DNA from: Buxus sempervirens
Taxonomy: Eukaryota > Streptophyta > Magnoliopsida > Buxales > Buxaceae
DNA: 64,000 bases
Direction of reading: 5' to 3'
Assembly (NCBI GenBank): GCA_947561395.2
Contig: OX387184.1
Span: 26,526,766 to 26,590,765, forward strand
Part shown: one piece after another, positions 47,895-59,730 of the stretch
How the letters are laid out: every line of letters starts with the position of its first letter
How positions within the stretch are numbered: position 1 is the first letter of the stretch
The notes under the pieces: generated by a model
What the model was told of the DNA's origin: nothing
What the model saw: the letters and a program-made list of their open reading frames with translations, nothing else
Databases searched by the model: none
Position numbers and translations under genes: made by a program

Positions 47895-49048
47895 CGATTT
47901 GCATCGTCTACAGTGTCGTGTTTGACAACGGCGCTTACAGCATTGCTGCAAACACGACACGTGTTCAGGCTGCTTGGGACGCGTGTATTAACAGGACGGA
48001 GATGTTCCGTCCATTAAAAAACAAAGTTTTTCTTTTAGTAAAAAAGCATCAGATTAAAAAAAATTGATGGCTACTGTACATCATCTCTTTTGCTGACCGA
48101 TATTCTCATTATCACCAGAATAAATTTCTCAGTTTGCTCTCAGACTCAACGCCAACTCTCTCTCTCTCTCTCTCTCTCGGCTACGACACGAATTGCTAAC
48201 ACTGTCTACAACAGTATGCTAATGATCGTGACTTCTGTGCGAGAGTAAACCGAAAGATTTGTCTGCAATTTATTCCCCTTATTAATTGGGGAAGTGAAAT
48301 TCTTTTGTTTCCTTAGCAGATTCAACCATTCACCTGTTTCCTTCACTTCCATCGCACTGTTATCAGCACTTAGGAGACATTGCGGGAACAATCTCTATTT
48401 GCCACGAACCATCGAAGCTCTCATCAACACTTGCATATGTAGAAAGCACACAAATTTTAGGGTTCGACTATTTATGAGAACGCTCTCTAAATAGAACCTC
48501 TAAATCACTGAGAATCGCTTCGAGTCTCCCATGGTGTTGAATCGGAGTTCAAAATAGAATAACTTATCTCCCTATTAGCATCGGGAAGCTCATTTCAAGG
48601 AAATCAAGAGGTGGTGGTTAGGGTTTGGGAAATGCTTGAGACCAGTTCCATTGCCAACCAGAAAAACTTTGGAGTTCTGAAGACTTGCAGGGCAATGCTT
48701 TAACTTAAACCAACACTTCAATGAAGTTTGACACTAGTTGAGAAGAAGGGTTTGAACGAACGAAGGCTGAAACTGAAATCAGTTGACATTGCAAAAGGTT
48801 GAAATTGAACGAAGAACTACCTTCTTGCAAAAGGTTGAACATTTTTTCAAACTAGTTGAAAGTTGTTTGTTCAAACCCCAAGCTTTTTTTTTTTTCTCGT
48901 TAACAAAAAAAAAAAACCTTGTTTCTTAATGGACAAAACATCTTCGTCCTGTTGATACACGCGTGTCAGGCAGCCTGGATGCGTGTCGTGTTTGCAGCAA
49001 CGTTGTAAGCGCTGGTGTCAAACACGATGCTATAGACGATGCGAATCG
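47895..49048. mobile_element. Non-autonomous Mutator-like element, possible Pack-MULE
   Basis: The inverted terminal repeats are about 135 bp (left starts CGATTTGCATCGTCTA, right ends TAGACGATGCGAATCG), roughly 80-85% alike by eye. A perfect 9-bp duplication, GAGAGTAAG (47886-47894 and 49049-49057), fits Mutator transposition. The interior (48040-48900) is less AT-rich than the surroundings and has a (CT)n tract (about 48159-48178) like a plant 5' leader. It contains short open frames on both strands that could be a captured gene piece. No transposase is present. Confidence 0.88.
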
Positions 49049-49057
49049 GAGAGTAAG

Positions 49058-49475
49058 GGGTCTTTAGAGTTTGAGTTGATTTAGAAGATTAATGAGTAAA
49101 CCTTTTTGTTTGAAGAATCTATGACCAAGAAATTATGGAAAAACTTTGTAAAAAATTCTTGTAAATGACACATGGAGGAAAGAGATATTGGTGTTTCAAC
49201 TAATAGGAAGACAATATCATTTCGGTCCCTTATGATTACACATATGAGGTTTAATACATAATCTAACCTTCCTTTAAGAAAAGAATGATATATGAAAATC
49301 TAGAGATTTGTCGCTAAAGTTCCTAATGAAAGGTAATAGAACTTGAGAAAAACAATTATTATAAAAGGTAAACACAGTGAATTTCATAAAAGCCTCAAAA
49401 TTGTCAATTTGAGAATGTGAATTTGAGTTTGAATTGCAGCTCTCTACATTTAAATGTGGTCCCCATATGATATAA
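49058..49475. other. Short non-coding spacer
   Basis: AT-rich DNA between two Mutator-type elements. I see nothing further in it. Confidence 0.4.
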
Positions 49476-49484
49476 TAATACATA

Positions 49485-49928
49485 GAGTAAATTACAATTA
49501 CCTCCTCTTATAGTTTTTGAAAACTGCAGATACCTCCCCTAAGGTTTCTAAAATGACACTTAACCCCTTACCAGACTAATGAAATATAATTTTATTATTT
49601 TATCCCTTTTTCATATTTTTATTTAAATAAGAAAAATTAAAATTTTAAATAATAAAATTACCCATGATTTTTATATTGATCATTAAGACTTTAAAACCTT
49701 TAAAAAATTTATTTTTTATTATAAAAGGGCTAAAAATCTTATACTTTTTTGTACTTAAAGAAGGATAAATTCATCAAAACATATTTAAATTTTAATAAAA
49801 TTTGTGCAAAAAGAATAGATATGAAGTAGACAACAAAAATGTAAGGGAGGTAAATGTTATTTTAGAAACCCCATGAGAAGTATCTATAGTTGTCAGAAAC
49901 CAGAAAGAAGATAAAGTGTAAATTTCTC
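49485..49928. mobile_element. Mutator-type MITE upstream of the STICHEL gene
   Basis: The left end GAGTAAATTACAATTACCTCC and the right end, inverse GAGAAATTTACACTT, begin imperfect inverted repeats of about 90 bp sharing the TTTCTAAAAT and CTATAG/TATAG words. Flanks TAATACATA (49476-49484) and TAATATATA (49929-49937) form a 9-bp duplication with one mismatch. It is 444 bp and non-coding. It ends about 0.78 kb before the start codon of the gene. Confidence 0.75.
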
Positions 49929-49937
49929 TAATATATA

Positions 49938-50703
49938 ATATATTTTTAATAAAGTTTGTATGATATGTTTCATAACAGGAAAAAGAATCAAGCCGTCAAA
50001 AATTGATGCTGATTTACAAGGCAAAAAGGAAATTTTGAAGGCATATCAGAAAAAAAAAAGGAATAAAAAAAATAAAAATAAAAACCTTACATTTATAGGC
50101 TATAAAAACTGGCAGTGTGTGGACAAGTTACGAGTGTTGAAGAGATGATCAGACAATCACAAAGGAAAGAACACGGAGAAAATCTATGAATTAAAGAAAA
50201 TAATGGATACGCACATTGACACGCATAGAAAATCTCGGCGGGTTTGGAGGGAGTTTTGATTTTCGTGCGTGGGAATGTGGAACGCCAGCCTAATAACATT
50301 AACCCTAAAAGGTATCAACCTAAAAGATATTTAGCTCACCATTCTGCTCTGTAATCCAAACTGTCAGATCCCAAGAGTCAATATCTCACGACCCCATCAA
50401 TTTATACTTTATCTTTCGTCTAATGCTGTCTTAAGTTTAAGGCTTTAAGCTGAAAGTCTCATTTCACATTCATCTACCTATTCCTTCTTCCTAGTCTTCT
50501 TCTGTGGCAACGGTGACAGTGAGATCTATATGTTTCTGCATCTAAGCGGGTTTTGTGATCAGGTGGTGTTAAAAAAGTGCGATTTTTTTTCAAGTTTTTA
50601 TCCAGTTTTGATGGGGTTGTTCGAAAATTTTTTTTTCGCTTTTTAATTTTGCGTTCTTTTAGTATTCTTAAGCGGTCCAAATCAATCTCCAAGGAATAGA
50701 AAA
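49938..50703 (+). promoter_or_regulatory. Promoter and 5' leader region of the STICHEL orthologue
   Basis: The 0.77 kb before the ATG must hold the promoter and 5' leader. No single TATA box stands out. In-frame stops precede the chosen start. The start context is AGAAAAATGTC, with A at -3, acceptable for plants. The transcription start cannot be fixed from sequence. Confidence 0.4.
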
Positions 50704-52833
50704 ATGTCAGATGTTCGTGTTGATCCCAGTAAGCTTCACTTGAAGAAGGAACTTACTGCCATTCGTAAAGCTGCTCGTGTATTACGAGACCCTGGGACCA
50801 GTTCTTCATGGAGGTCCCCTTTGAGTGCTTCTGCTAGATCTGTGGCTGCTGCTGCTTCTTCTTCTAGATGGAGAACAGTGGCTACTGAAACCACAGGAGA
50901 TAATGGCAATTCAGAGCTTCTGCATTTGCCGTTTAAAAGAGAGAGCGAACCTGAAGGGAACAAGAAAGTGGTCCTTTACAATTGGAGGCATCCGCAGTCG
51001 TCGAGGAACAAAACTGGGGTGAGAGCAGATGATGGGGTTCAGAGATATGGTCGGGAATCAGAACAAGAAGAAGAATCATCAGTGAGTCCCGAAGATAGCT
51101 TGAGTGATACCCATCAGAAGAAGCAAGATTTCAAGAGTGATGCTTATCCTATTATGATCTTTAGAGCCAGAGATACAGCGGGCACGCCACCGGCGAGGAG
51201 AACAACAGCGAGGAGGAAGCCAAAGAAGAACTCTTCTCCTACTGCCATTGCTTCAAGACCAAGACAGCTGCAGCAACAGATTGTGGTTGGTAGAAACTTT
51301 GCAGATCCAAAACCATTGATGAGGCATCATCTTCCATCTATTCCTTTAGGATTAGAGGGAAGAGACACAGTAAGCTTGGTTGAACAATCTGATGACACTG
51401 AAGATTACTCCAATTCAGAAGATTTACGGTGGCGGGCTTCGACAGCATCTCCACTGCTCTCAAGGTTCCGGCATGGAAATTGGTCTCACTCATCTAAATT
51501 GTTGAGAAGTACTCGAAGGGAGGATGATTCGTGCTCTTATAGTACCCCGGCAGCATCGACGAATTCATACAGTGGATATGGGAAGAGAAATCAAAGCACT
51601 GTTGGGTCTCTGGATGGAACTACAACTTCCTTCAATGATGGGGATGATGAAGTGGAGGATCATTTGGATCTTCCTGGGCGCCAAGGATGCGGCATTCCTT
51701 GCTATTGGTCAAAGAGAACACCAAAGCATAGGATGGGCTGTGGAGGCTGTTACTCACCTTCACTTTCTGATACTTTGAGGAGAACGAGTAGTCGAATGCT
51801 ATGTGGAAGCCAGACAATATATCATAGACGCCGTAGATCGTCATTGGGATCCAGTAAGAGGAAATCTGTTTCTAGATCTGCCCAAGGTCTTCTGCCATTG
51901 TTGACTAACAGTAATAGTTGTGATGGCAGAGGAGGGTCATCTATAGGCTCTGGACATAGTGATGATGAGCTTTCTACCAACTTTGGGGAGCTTGATTTGG
52001 AGGCCTTGAGCCGATTGGATGGAAGGAGATGGTCTTCGAGTTGCAGAAGTCAAGAAGGACTAGAATTAGTAGCTATAACCAGAGGAGGAGCTGCTGACGA
52101 AGGGACACCAGAACATGTTAGAAGCCTGAGCCAGAAATATAGGCCAAGGTTCTTCGATGAACTGATTGGGCAGAGTATTGTGGTTCAATCGCTCACCAAT
52201 GCCATCTCAAGGGGAAGAATTGCACCTGTCTATCTTTTCCAAGGTCCTCGTGGTACCGGGAAAACATCTGCTGCCAGGATTTTTGCTTCTGCTCTAAATT
52301 GCCTGGCTACTGAAGAGACTAAACCTTGTGGGATCTGCAAAGAATGCATTGAATTCTTCTCCGGTAAGGGCTTGGACCTGTGCGAAGTGAATGCCACCAA
52401 TAAGAGGGGAATAGATAGGGTCAGGTACCTGTTGAAGAACATGTCCATGATGACTCCATCCTCTTTTTCACGATACAAGGTCTTTGTTATTGATGAGTGT
52501 CACTTGTTGCCCTCCAAGACATGGTCGATGTTTCTAAGGTTTCTTGAGGAACCACCACCGCGTGTTGTGTTCATATTCACAACAACAGATCTGGACAATG
52601 TGCCTCGCCCTGTTTTATCTCGGTGTCAGAAATACATATTCAACAAAGTCAAAGACAGTGATATTGTAATGAAGTTAAAGAAGATTTCTGTTGATGAGAG
52701 TCTGAATGTTAAACCTGATGCACTGGATCTGATTGCTCTGAATGCAGATGGTTCCCTTCGAGATGCAGAAACCATGTTAGATCAGTTAAGTTTGCTCGGA
52801 AAAAGGATCACTACATCTTTAGTTAACGAACTT
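50704..52833 (+). CDS. STI: STICHEL exon 1
   Basis: It has 710 codons in phase 0 and ends GAACTT before the donor GTAAGT. It contains the basic and serine-rich N-terminal region, an acidic stretch and nearly all of the AAA+ core (SQKYRPRFFDELIGQ through the sensor region NADGSLRDAETML). Reading on through the donor adds only three residues before a stop, so splicing here is well supported. Confidence 0.93.
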
Positions 52834-55800
52834 GTAAGTTTCTGATGCCTTTGTTCCTTTGAACTGGTCCTTATTGGTTTTTGCTTCATTTAGTCAATAC
52901 AGCTTCCATCATGAGATATTTCTTCTGGAGCTTAATCCAACTATTTAGCCTGAGCATGACTTTGAAACCTTTTCTCTGGATATTCATTGCAAGAGGTACA
53001 ATGTGTCTGGCATCTTCGAGTCAGTGTTCTCAGATTGAAAGTTGAAGACAAGGGTTAGAGCTTGTCTATATTGCTTGAGCTCTCTTCTCAGGGATAAATC
53101 AAAGATAAAATTGCGATCAATATGCCAGCAAAATATTCTTAACCAGAATGATCATAAATCCTTTACTTGCTTTATTTGCATGGCTCTTTGTTCTATAAAG
53201 CATATTAGAGTAAGAAGGTTTTAAACTTAGTTGGCAACTCATATTGATCTTTTGGTATGACCATCAACGGTTTATTAGATAAGCTGGCTGTTGTCTTCAT
53301 ATATTGCTTGTATATTTGAATGGTTCTACTATTTCATGATTTATTGTTTTTTTCCCACAGGTAGGGGTTGTTTCAGATGAGAAATTGCTTGATCTTTTGG
53401 AGTTGGCCATGTCATCAGAAACTGCTGAAACAGTTAAAAGAGCTAGAGAGTTGATGGACTCTGGGGTTGATCCAATTGCCTTGATGTCTCAATTGGCTGG
53501 CCTCATTATGGATATTATTGCTGGAACTTACCACTTGGTTGATGCAAAATGTAATGGCTCTTTCTTTGGTGGGAGAAGTTGTAAGTACCATCATCTGATG
53601 TTTATTGAATATATAACCAATCCTCTATTGCCAAATTGAAAGATAAGATGTCTTAAAGTTAGCCATGATTTACCCATCCAGGAGCATAGGACTTACCCAT
53701 TGATTGATTCAACTTTGTATTCTAACTACTTTCTAGAAAAAACCAAATGACTTAGTATGGTTGTTAGAGGTTTCAAATTTTTTTGTCCTAAAATTATGGT
53801 TTATAATGTACCATGAATTGAAAGGTAACTTCCATCCTATGAATCATATTAACTTTGTCCACAATATTTGATTGGGTATATTCCTGATCTTAAAATTTGG
53901 CTAAATAGAGTTTTTGTTGCATTTAATATGATATATCTATTAATAAATTGGTAATCACAAATATGGATGCTTTTTTTGTATGTTTGATAACTTTAATTCT
54001 TGTTATATGAATGAAACAGTACAATAAATTCGTAGAAATTGAAAAAAAGCATTTGTAAATGGGTTGCAAGTAATTGTACTTGTACTGTTTTGACTAGCCT
54101 TTTGTGTCATTACTTCTATATTTTCAATTAAAAATTAAAAAGGGTGAGGAGATATGTCACAGATGGAATTTGTGAGAAAGATATGAAACAAAGGTCTTAG
54201 TGAGATTACAGCTCTAGATAGGATGGTTAATAGACCTGGAGCATCTTACCAAGCTGAACTACTCATGGAAAGATCATGATAATGTTGATAATTTTATTGT
54301 TTACACATCATGCTTCAAGCTTAGATGTCTTATCATTGAGCATAAAAGGAAAAAAAAATACACAAATTGATAACAAACTAATTGTACCATTAAGATTTGC
54401 TGCTCATAATCACACTTAGAGAATGCTCGTTGCTTCTACATGTGTATTTGGATAGAAAGAAACAACAACATCATTGGAGGTTCTCACAGCCCTGAACAAA
54501 GGCATGATGTCTCCCACGTGACACCTAATGCTTTGATTCTGCAGCCTTTCATTATGTCAGTGGTAGAGGTGGCAATTGTGACCCGTGACCTGCCAACCCG
54601 CCCGGTCTTAGCGGGTTAGGGTTGACTATTTCAACAAACGGGTTGGGTTAGGGTCAAGAATTCTCAACCCGATTATAAACGGGTTGGGTTAGGGTTTGAC
54701 CCATCAACCCGACATGACCCGATTACAACCCGTTTATTTTTTTGTGTAATAAAAGTTTGGAAAATTATAATAACAATACTTGTGGCTATTCAATCTTTCT
54801 TCTTTTAATATAAATAATGACAAAAGATAAAGTAAAGAAAGACTTTTTAAGTATAAATATTTCAAATTTCTTAGCCTCTACTAATATAAATTGACGCATT
54901 AATGCTAAGTAAAGTCTTTTAAAACTTTATTAGTATGTTTTAGTTCTTTTCTTCATGTTATTTTAGTTATATCTTAATGATTGTTGTGTTATTATGCTTG
55001 TTAGGCGTCTTTTAATATAAAAATGAATTAAAAAATAGAATTTGATATTAGAATGAATTAAAAATTTTAATTTTTAGTAATAATTTAAATTATTTAAACG
55101 GGTTGAAACGGGTTAGAGCGGGTTGGGTTAGGGTTGGGATATTCCAACCCGTTTATTAAACTGGCGAGTTCGGGTTGAGCCTTGGCTTGTTAACCCCATA
55201 CATCAACCCGACCCATTGCCAATAGGGCTGCAACTTGGGTTGGTTAAAACCGAAACCGAACCGGTCCAACTCGACTTTGGGTCGGTTTGGTTTGGGTTAT
55301 ATAGTCTTTGGGTAGGTTTTGGTTCTAAAAATAGAGAACCGAATTTGTTTGGTTCGGTTTTGGGTTGAAGGCTTGGGTTAACCGAACCAAACCGAACTGA
55401 AAACCAAACCAAATTTCCTAAGTGTAAAACGAAACTGAAATATAATAATATATATAAAATATACAATAAATGAAATTATAAATTATAATAATAAAATCTA
55501 ACTTATAAATTGTAAGTTATAAAATAATGAATAAGATTATTATTTTATAAATCTTTATAGTTAATTATTAAATTGATTCATGAGCTCAAAAATGCGATTT
55601 AAAACGATTAACATATGACTTGGGATTCTAAGCTTTTTGCTCCATCTTATGCATGCATGTGAACTACTTAAGAGATTGGACTGCATGTAAATGATGATCC
55701 TTAAATTTGTTGTGTGTATTCTTAAATTTTTTTTTTGTTGGCAAAAGTGGAAATCTCTCTCTTGATAACAGGTTTTAAGTATGAGAAAATGAACCAAACC

Positions 55801-58800
55801 GAACCGAACCAAACCGAATTTTGCAATTCGGTTTGGTTTGGGTTGGGTTATCTTTAAATAATCGGTTCGGCTTTTGGTTTGGGTATTTCGGTTCTGAGGT
55901 TGGTTCGGTTTGGGTTTGGGTCGATCATCAGTAACCTTGGTTTGGTCTTGGGTTGAGGCCAACCTGAACCAAACCGCACCGAGTTGCAGCCCTAATTGCC
56001 ACCCCTGGTCAGTGGTATCCTAAGTGTCAAAAAGTAAAATAATACTTTTTATTTAAAAGAATTCACATTTAGAAAGAAGATCAAAGCATTTAATGCACAT
56101 ATCATCTTATTCGTCTATCTGTAGTCTTCTATGTGGGCTTAAAAGCATAGGTACACTGCGGGTTTGGTGATGAGGAATGGCTAAGCAGCTCCAGCCCAAT
56201 TACTTTCAGGCTTAGGACCATAATTTTTACTTGGTTCTACCTACGTACCAAGGGCTATACTTTAAGGATTGTATATCAAATTCTGTTGTTTGGTTCTTTT
56301 GTAGATATTTAGAAGCAGTATACTTATTTATTAGAGCTTTGAGTAAGAAAGCAATTCAGAACTACACTTCTTTGGAGAAATTTGTGTAGGAATCTTTACT
56401 GGTTTCTAATTCTTGTATTTGAGGTTATATTGAATTTCGTTTATTATTCGTCATGTGTATGTATTACACTGGACCCTTTTTAAAGGATTAGGTCTACAAA
56501 TAGGCCTTTATATAATCTTTATTGTGAGTTAAAAAACAAAGATGACAAACTTTCAGGTTTTTAACCTATTGGGTGTTTTGAGGTGAGGCTCCTCATTTGT
56601 AGTATTGATGGGACTCCCTTACCAACAGCTGTCCCAAATTGATAGGACTTCAATTTGTCCAATGTTTTTGTGACGATACTCTCAGATTATCCTCCTCTAT
56701 GCCTTTTCTTCTTTCTTTATTCTCTCATTTATTGTTTCCATCAACAAAAACTCAAGTCTCTAACCGAGGTGATTCCCATTGTCTTGCATCATTTGGTCAC
56801 TGCAATATACATTCATATGTTGTCATGAACCAAAAATTGAAACTCAACTAAAGCAAGAAACTTTTATGACTTCTATGGTACCAGACAAACCTTATCAACC
56901 CTTTCACAATTAGCATGAGACCGAACACATGTATTTCTTGCAAATTCTTTTAACAATTAAGTCTCATATTGTTATCGGAAGATTATAACTTAGGTTTGTT
57001 AGTTTGCTAATGTGTAAAGCTATCAAAATAATGGCAAAGTCAAGAGAATTAGACAACTATGGATATAGGATACTGTTTCCCTAGTGACGAGGTTGTGATA
57101 TGTGTATCATAATCTTGATACAAGCCTTCTTTACTCACTGTGCTTCAAATGCTGATGCACATGGTTACTGTGTTTTATATGGTCTGGTTGATGTTATCTG
57201 CATCATTCTCCTTGCAGAAAACTCTGCCTCAATTTTGTGGAGCATCCTAAACCCCTTAGTTTTCCTTGAATCCTTGGTTGTAGCTTGGGATTCTAAATAA
57301 TCTTTACTGCTTTTCTGAATTCTCTAGGCATGGTTTGGACGTCAACAGAATGCAGGAAAATTCAGGAAAAACTATTCTCCTTGCGTCTGGCATGCATTTG
57401 GTTATCTGTAGAATGAAAAAAAGGGTTGGGTCTATTCCTTTTGTGAGAAAATGAAGGAATGAAAATTTTCCATTTTATCATTTGTTTAGGAGGTGCGAAA
57501 GTGCATTGCAAGAAAGGATGGGGCCCATTCATTATAAATATCTGGTTGTTCGTTTAAATGTTCCACACATGTGTAAAATATCTTGTTGATGTCTTCTGAT
57601 AAATTTAAGAGTAGTTTTCAAATTCAAAGCTTTCTGGTCGGGGTATGCGTACGTCGAAATTGTGGCTTGGGTTGCGGATCATCTATAGTTTTTGCTCTCT
57701 TCAATGACTAAAGAGGATTATTGAAAGATAGATTCAGATGTCGAACTTGTACAAGCCTGATGTTCATTTATTAACTCCATTCATTGTGCACTATATTGCT
57801 CCATGAGAATCTTCAACATTACCAAATAATGTTTTAATGTATTGAAAATTTTGATCTGATCCTGTACTTATTTGTTAGTGCTTGTGGACCTTGTGGTCAA
57901 TTTATCAACTCAAGCTACCAATGCAGCAAATTTTATTAAACTTGAAGGAGGATAGCACCCTTTAGGTTTACTCTCATAGAAAAATTGATGCAGGGCAATA
58001 GTGCATAGAAGGACTAGACTAAAATATGTCTAGATTTGGACATTAAATTACTAAGGTATTTGGAAAATGGAAAAGAAAGAAGGGGGTGGTAGGTCAAGGA
58101 CAGGACTAAGATGGTGTCGTTTGGGCAGTGTGGGTGTTTTAAAACACAAAAAATATGAAGAAAGTTAAATAATAATAAAAGGAGCATTATAGGTTCGTCA
58201 TCTTTGAGCTATAAGATACTAGGTTTGGTTGGGAGGAGGTAACTGTTGACAGAAAGGTCAAAGCTGCAGGCTATAATGGCTTAGAGTATGCCAAGTCTTG
58301 CATGATGCATATAAATGAGCAAGGTTTTCTATGCTGTTAAGTTTAGCGTATGAATGAGGTGTTTTCAATTAAGACTATTCCTCTACTCCTTCAGACCTGG
58401 ACTAATAGATTGTGAATCATTTTCAAAAGGCAAAGTGTTTGCTAAGATTTAGGAAGGAGAGTGATAGGATCAGTATCCAGGCCTTTGAATGACTAAGGTT
58501 GGTTGGAAGGTAGGTAATTGCTGGAGGATTGCAGCTGCTGGCCATGAGAATCAGCAGTGCTCCAACCTCTTGCTCTACAAACATATTTCTTTAAAACTTG
58601 TCAGTTTGCATCTTCATTTCAGAAAATTGCGAATTTAAAATTTCTTCTGATCTAACGAAGATACTTTAAATGAAACTCAAAAATATTATGGGTTCAGAAT
58701 AATTAATTCCAAGTGTATCAATGAAGTCAAACTGTTTCCTTGTCTAGTCTCATGCATGACTACCATGTTGAATGAATTTGCTAGATTGGTAATGTAGAGT

Positions 58801-59730
58801 TGTCGACTGCCTGAATATTGATGTGGATGTGGCCAAGTTCTGTTTTATAAGTTTTATTGTTTCTTCTCTGTTTACTGTATTATCGTGTGTTATTATTATA
58901 TAACCTTTTGATCTATATCTTGTATTTCATCAGATCAACAAATTGTTTCCTCATCTTTATAATATGCGTTTCCTAAGACTGTCATACTGGGAACTCCTTT
59001 CAGTATTCATCCTTTCTGGTCATTTTTATGAAAAATTAAGCAAAGTCTCTAGTGTGTACCCTTCTTGGTTTCCATACTTTATTTTCAAATACCTTTTTTT
59101 CTTGTAATACTGATGATTATTTTCTTTTGGTTTCCTTTTCTATTGTTGTTTGGGGTGACGTGGTGTCAGTGACTGAAGCAGAGTTGGAAAGATTAAAGCA
59201 GGCATTAAAGCTTCTTTCAGAGGCTGAGAAACAGCTGCGGGTTTCAAGTGAACGTTCAACATGGTTTACAGCAGCCCTATTACAGCTTGGTTCTGTTTGC
59301 TCTTCAGATCCTAGCCATTCAAGCAGCAGTAGGCGGCAGACCTCTAAGACAAGTGAGGAAGATCCATCAGGAACTCCTAGGGAGCCTTTGGCCCACAAGC
59401 CAAAATCTGATACTCACTTCAAGCCACATAAATCAATTACTTCTTTGCCACCTAAAGTTGTGAATGGTCATTCCAGTCCTCAAGTGGATCCATTATCTCT
59501 ATTTGATAGCTTTAATATCACTTCAAGGCCCACACAGAAGCAATTTGTGGAATGTAGTGCCTCTGCTTCCACCCATAATAACTTTATGGTTGGTAATACG
59601 GTCCTTGGATGCAAGAGCCCAGGTAAGTTGGATGACATATGGGATAGGTGTATTCAGAAATGCCACTCGAAGACACTGAGGCAGTTACTTCACACCCATG
59701 GGAAGCTTGTTTCGATATCTGAAGTTGAAG
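50704..59730 (+). CDS. STI: STICHEL orthologue, DnaX-like ATPase (partial, 3 exons)
   Basis: The protein opens SDVRVDPSKLHLKKELTAIRKA, close to the Arabidopsis STICHEL N-terminus as I remember it, and keeps the plant-specific blocks GRQGCGIPCYW and RSAQGLLPLL before the ATPase core. Exons are 50704-52833, 53361-53580 and 59170-59730, joined in phase 0 and phase 1. Walker A GPRGTGKT is at residues 514-521, a four-cysteine zinc module at C533, C542, C545 and C548, and Walker B VIDEC with D597. In Arabidopsis STI sets trichome branch number; its biochemical role is unresolved, although the fold is that of clamp-loader gamma/tau subunits. About 970 codons are present of roughly 1200 expected, so the 3' part lies beyond the window. 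The introns are swollen by transposons. Confidence 0.93.
52834..53360 (+). other. STICHEL intron 1
   Basis: 527 bp, GTAAGT to TTTTTTTCCCACAG, phase 0. AT-rich, with no insertion recognised. Confidence 0.85.
53361..53580 (+). CDS. STI: STICHEL exon 2
   Basis: 220 bp, opening VGVVSDEKLLDLLELAMSS and closing GGRS plus one base before GTAAGT. It corresponds to the helical lid region that follows the ATPase core in DnaX-like proteins. Junctions on both sides restore the frame expected from the Arabidopsis protein. Confidence 0.92.
54564..56007. mobile_element. hAT-type MITE in STICHEL intron 2 (outer)
   Basis: The left end is TAGAGGTGGCAATTGTGACCC and the right end AATTGCCACCCCTG, with a perfect 8-bp duplication, GTCAGTGG (54556-54563 and 56008-56015). 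The body has GGGTTAGGG/CCCGTTT-type repeats. A second MITE (55223-55994) is inserted near its right end, leaving an original length of about 660 bp. Confidence 0.85.
55223..55994. mobile_element. hAT-type MITE nested in the intron MITE (inner)
   Basis: The ends are TAGGGCTGCAACTTGGG and CCGAGTTGCAGCCCTA. The flanks ATTGCCAA (55215-55222) and ATTGCCAC (55995-56002) form an 8-bp duplication with one mismatch. The body is rich in GGTTTGG and CCGAACC, as in the element at 216-818, so both belong to one family. Confidence 0.82.
59170..59730 (+). CDS. STI: STICHEL exon 3
   Basis: It opens by completing S-L-T-E across the junction and continues AELERLKQALKLLSEAEKQ and STWFTAALLQLGS, as in Arabidopsis STICHEL, then a serine-rich segment. 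It closes DIWDRCIQKCHSKTLRQLL...SISEVE plus one base. The donor is AAG followed by GTCACT, a GT donor with a weak consensus. Reading through it would add about ten unrelated residues (HFLILDRVN) and stop. Confidence 0.88.

Larger units (their letters stand above)
53581..59169 (+). other. STICHEL intron 2, large and transposon-bearing
   Basis: 5589 bp, GTAAGT to GTGGTGTCAG, phase 1. It contains two nested hAT-type MITEs (54564-56007). The rest (53581-54555 and 56016-59169) is AT-rich without a gene that I can support; open frames such as 56639-56851 and 57100-57300 show no domain. Confidence 0.85.

Noticed and set aside
52834..52845. STICHEL exon 1 continuing to the stop at 52845
   Set aside because: GTAAGT at 52834 is a strong donor, and exon 2 at 53361 resumes the conserved sequence in phase.
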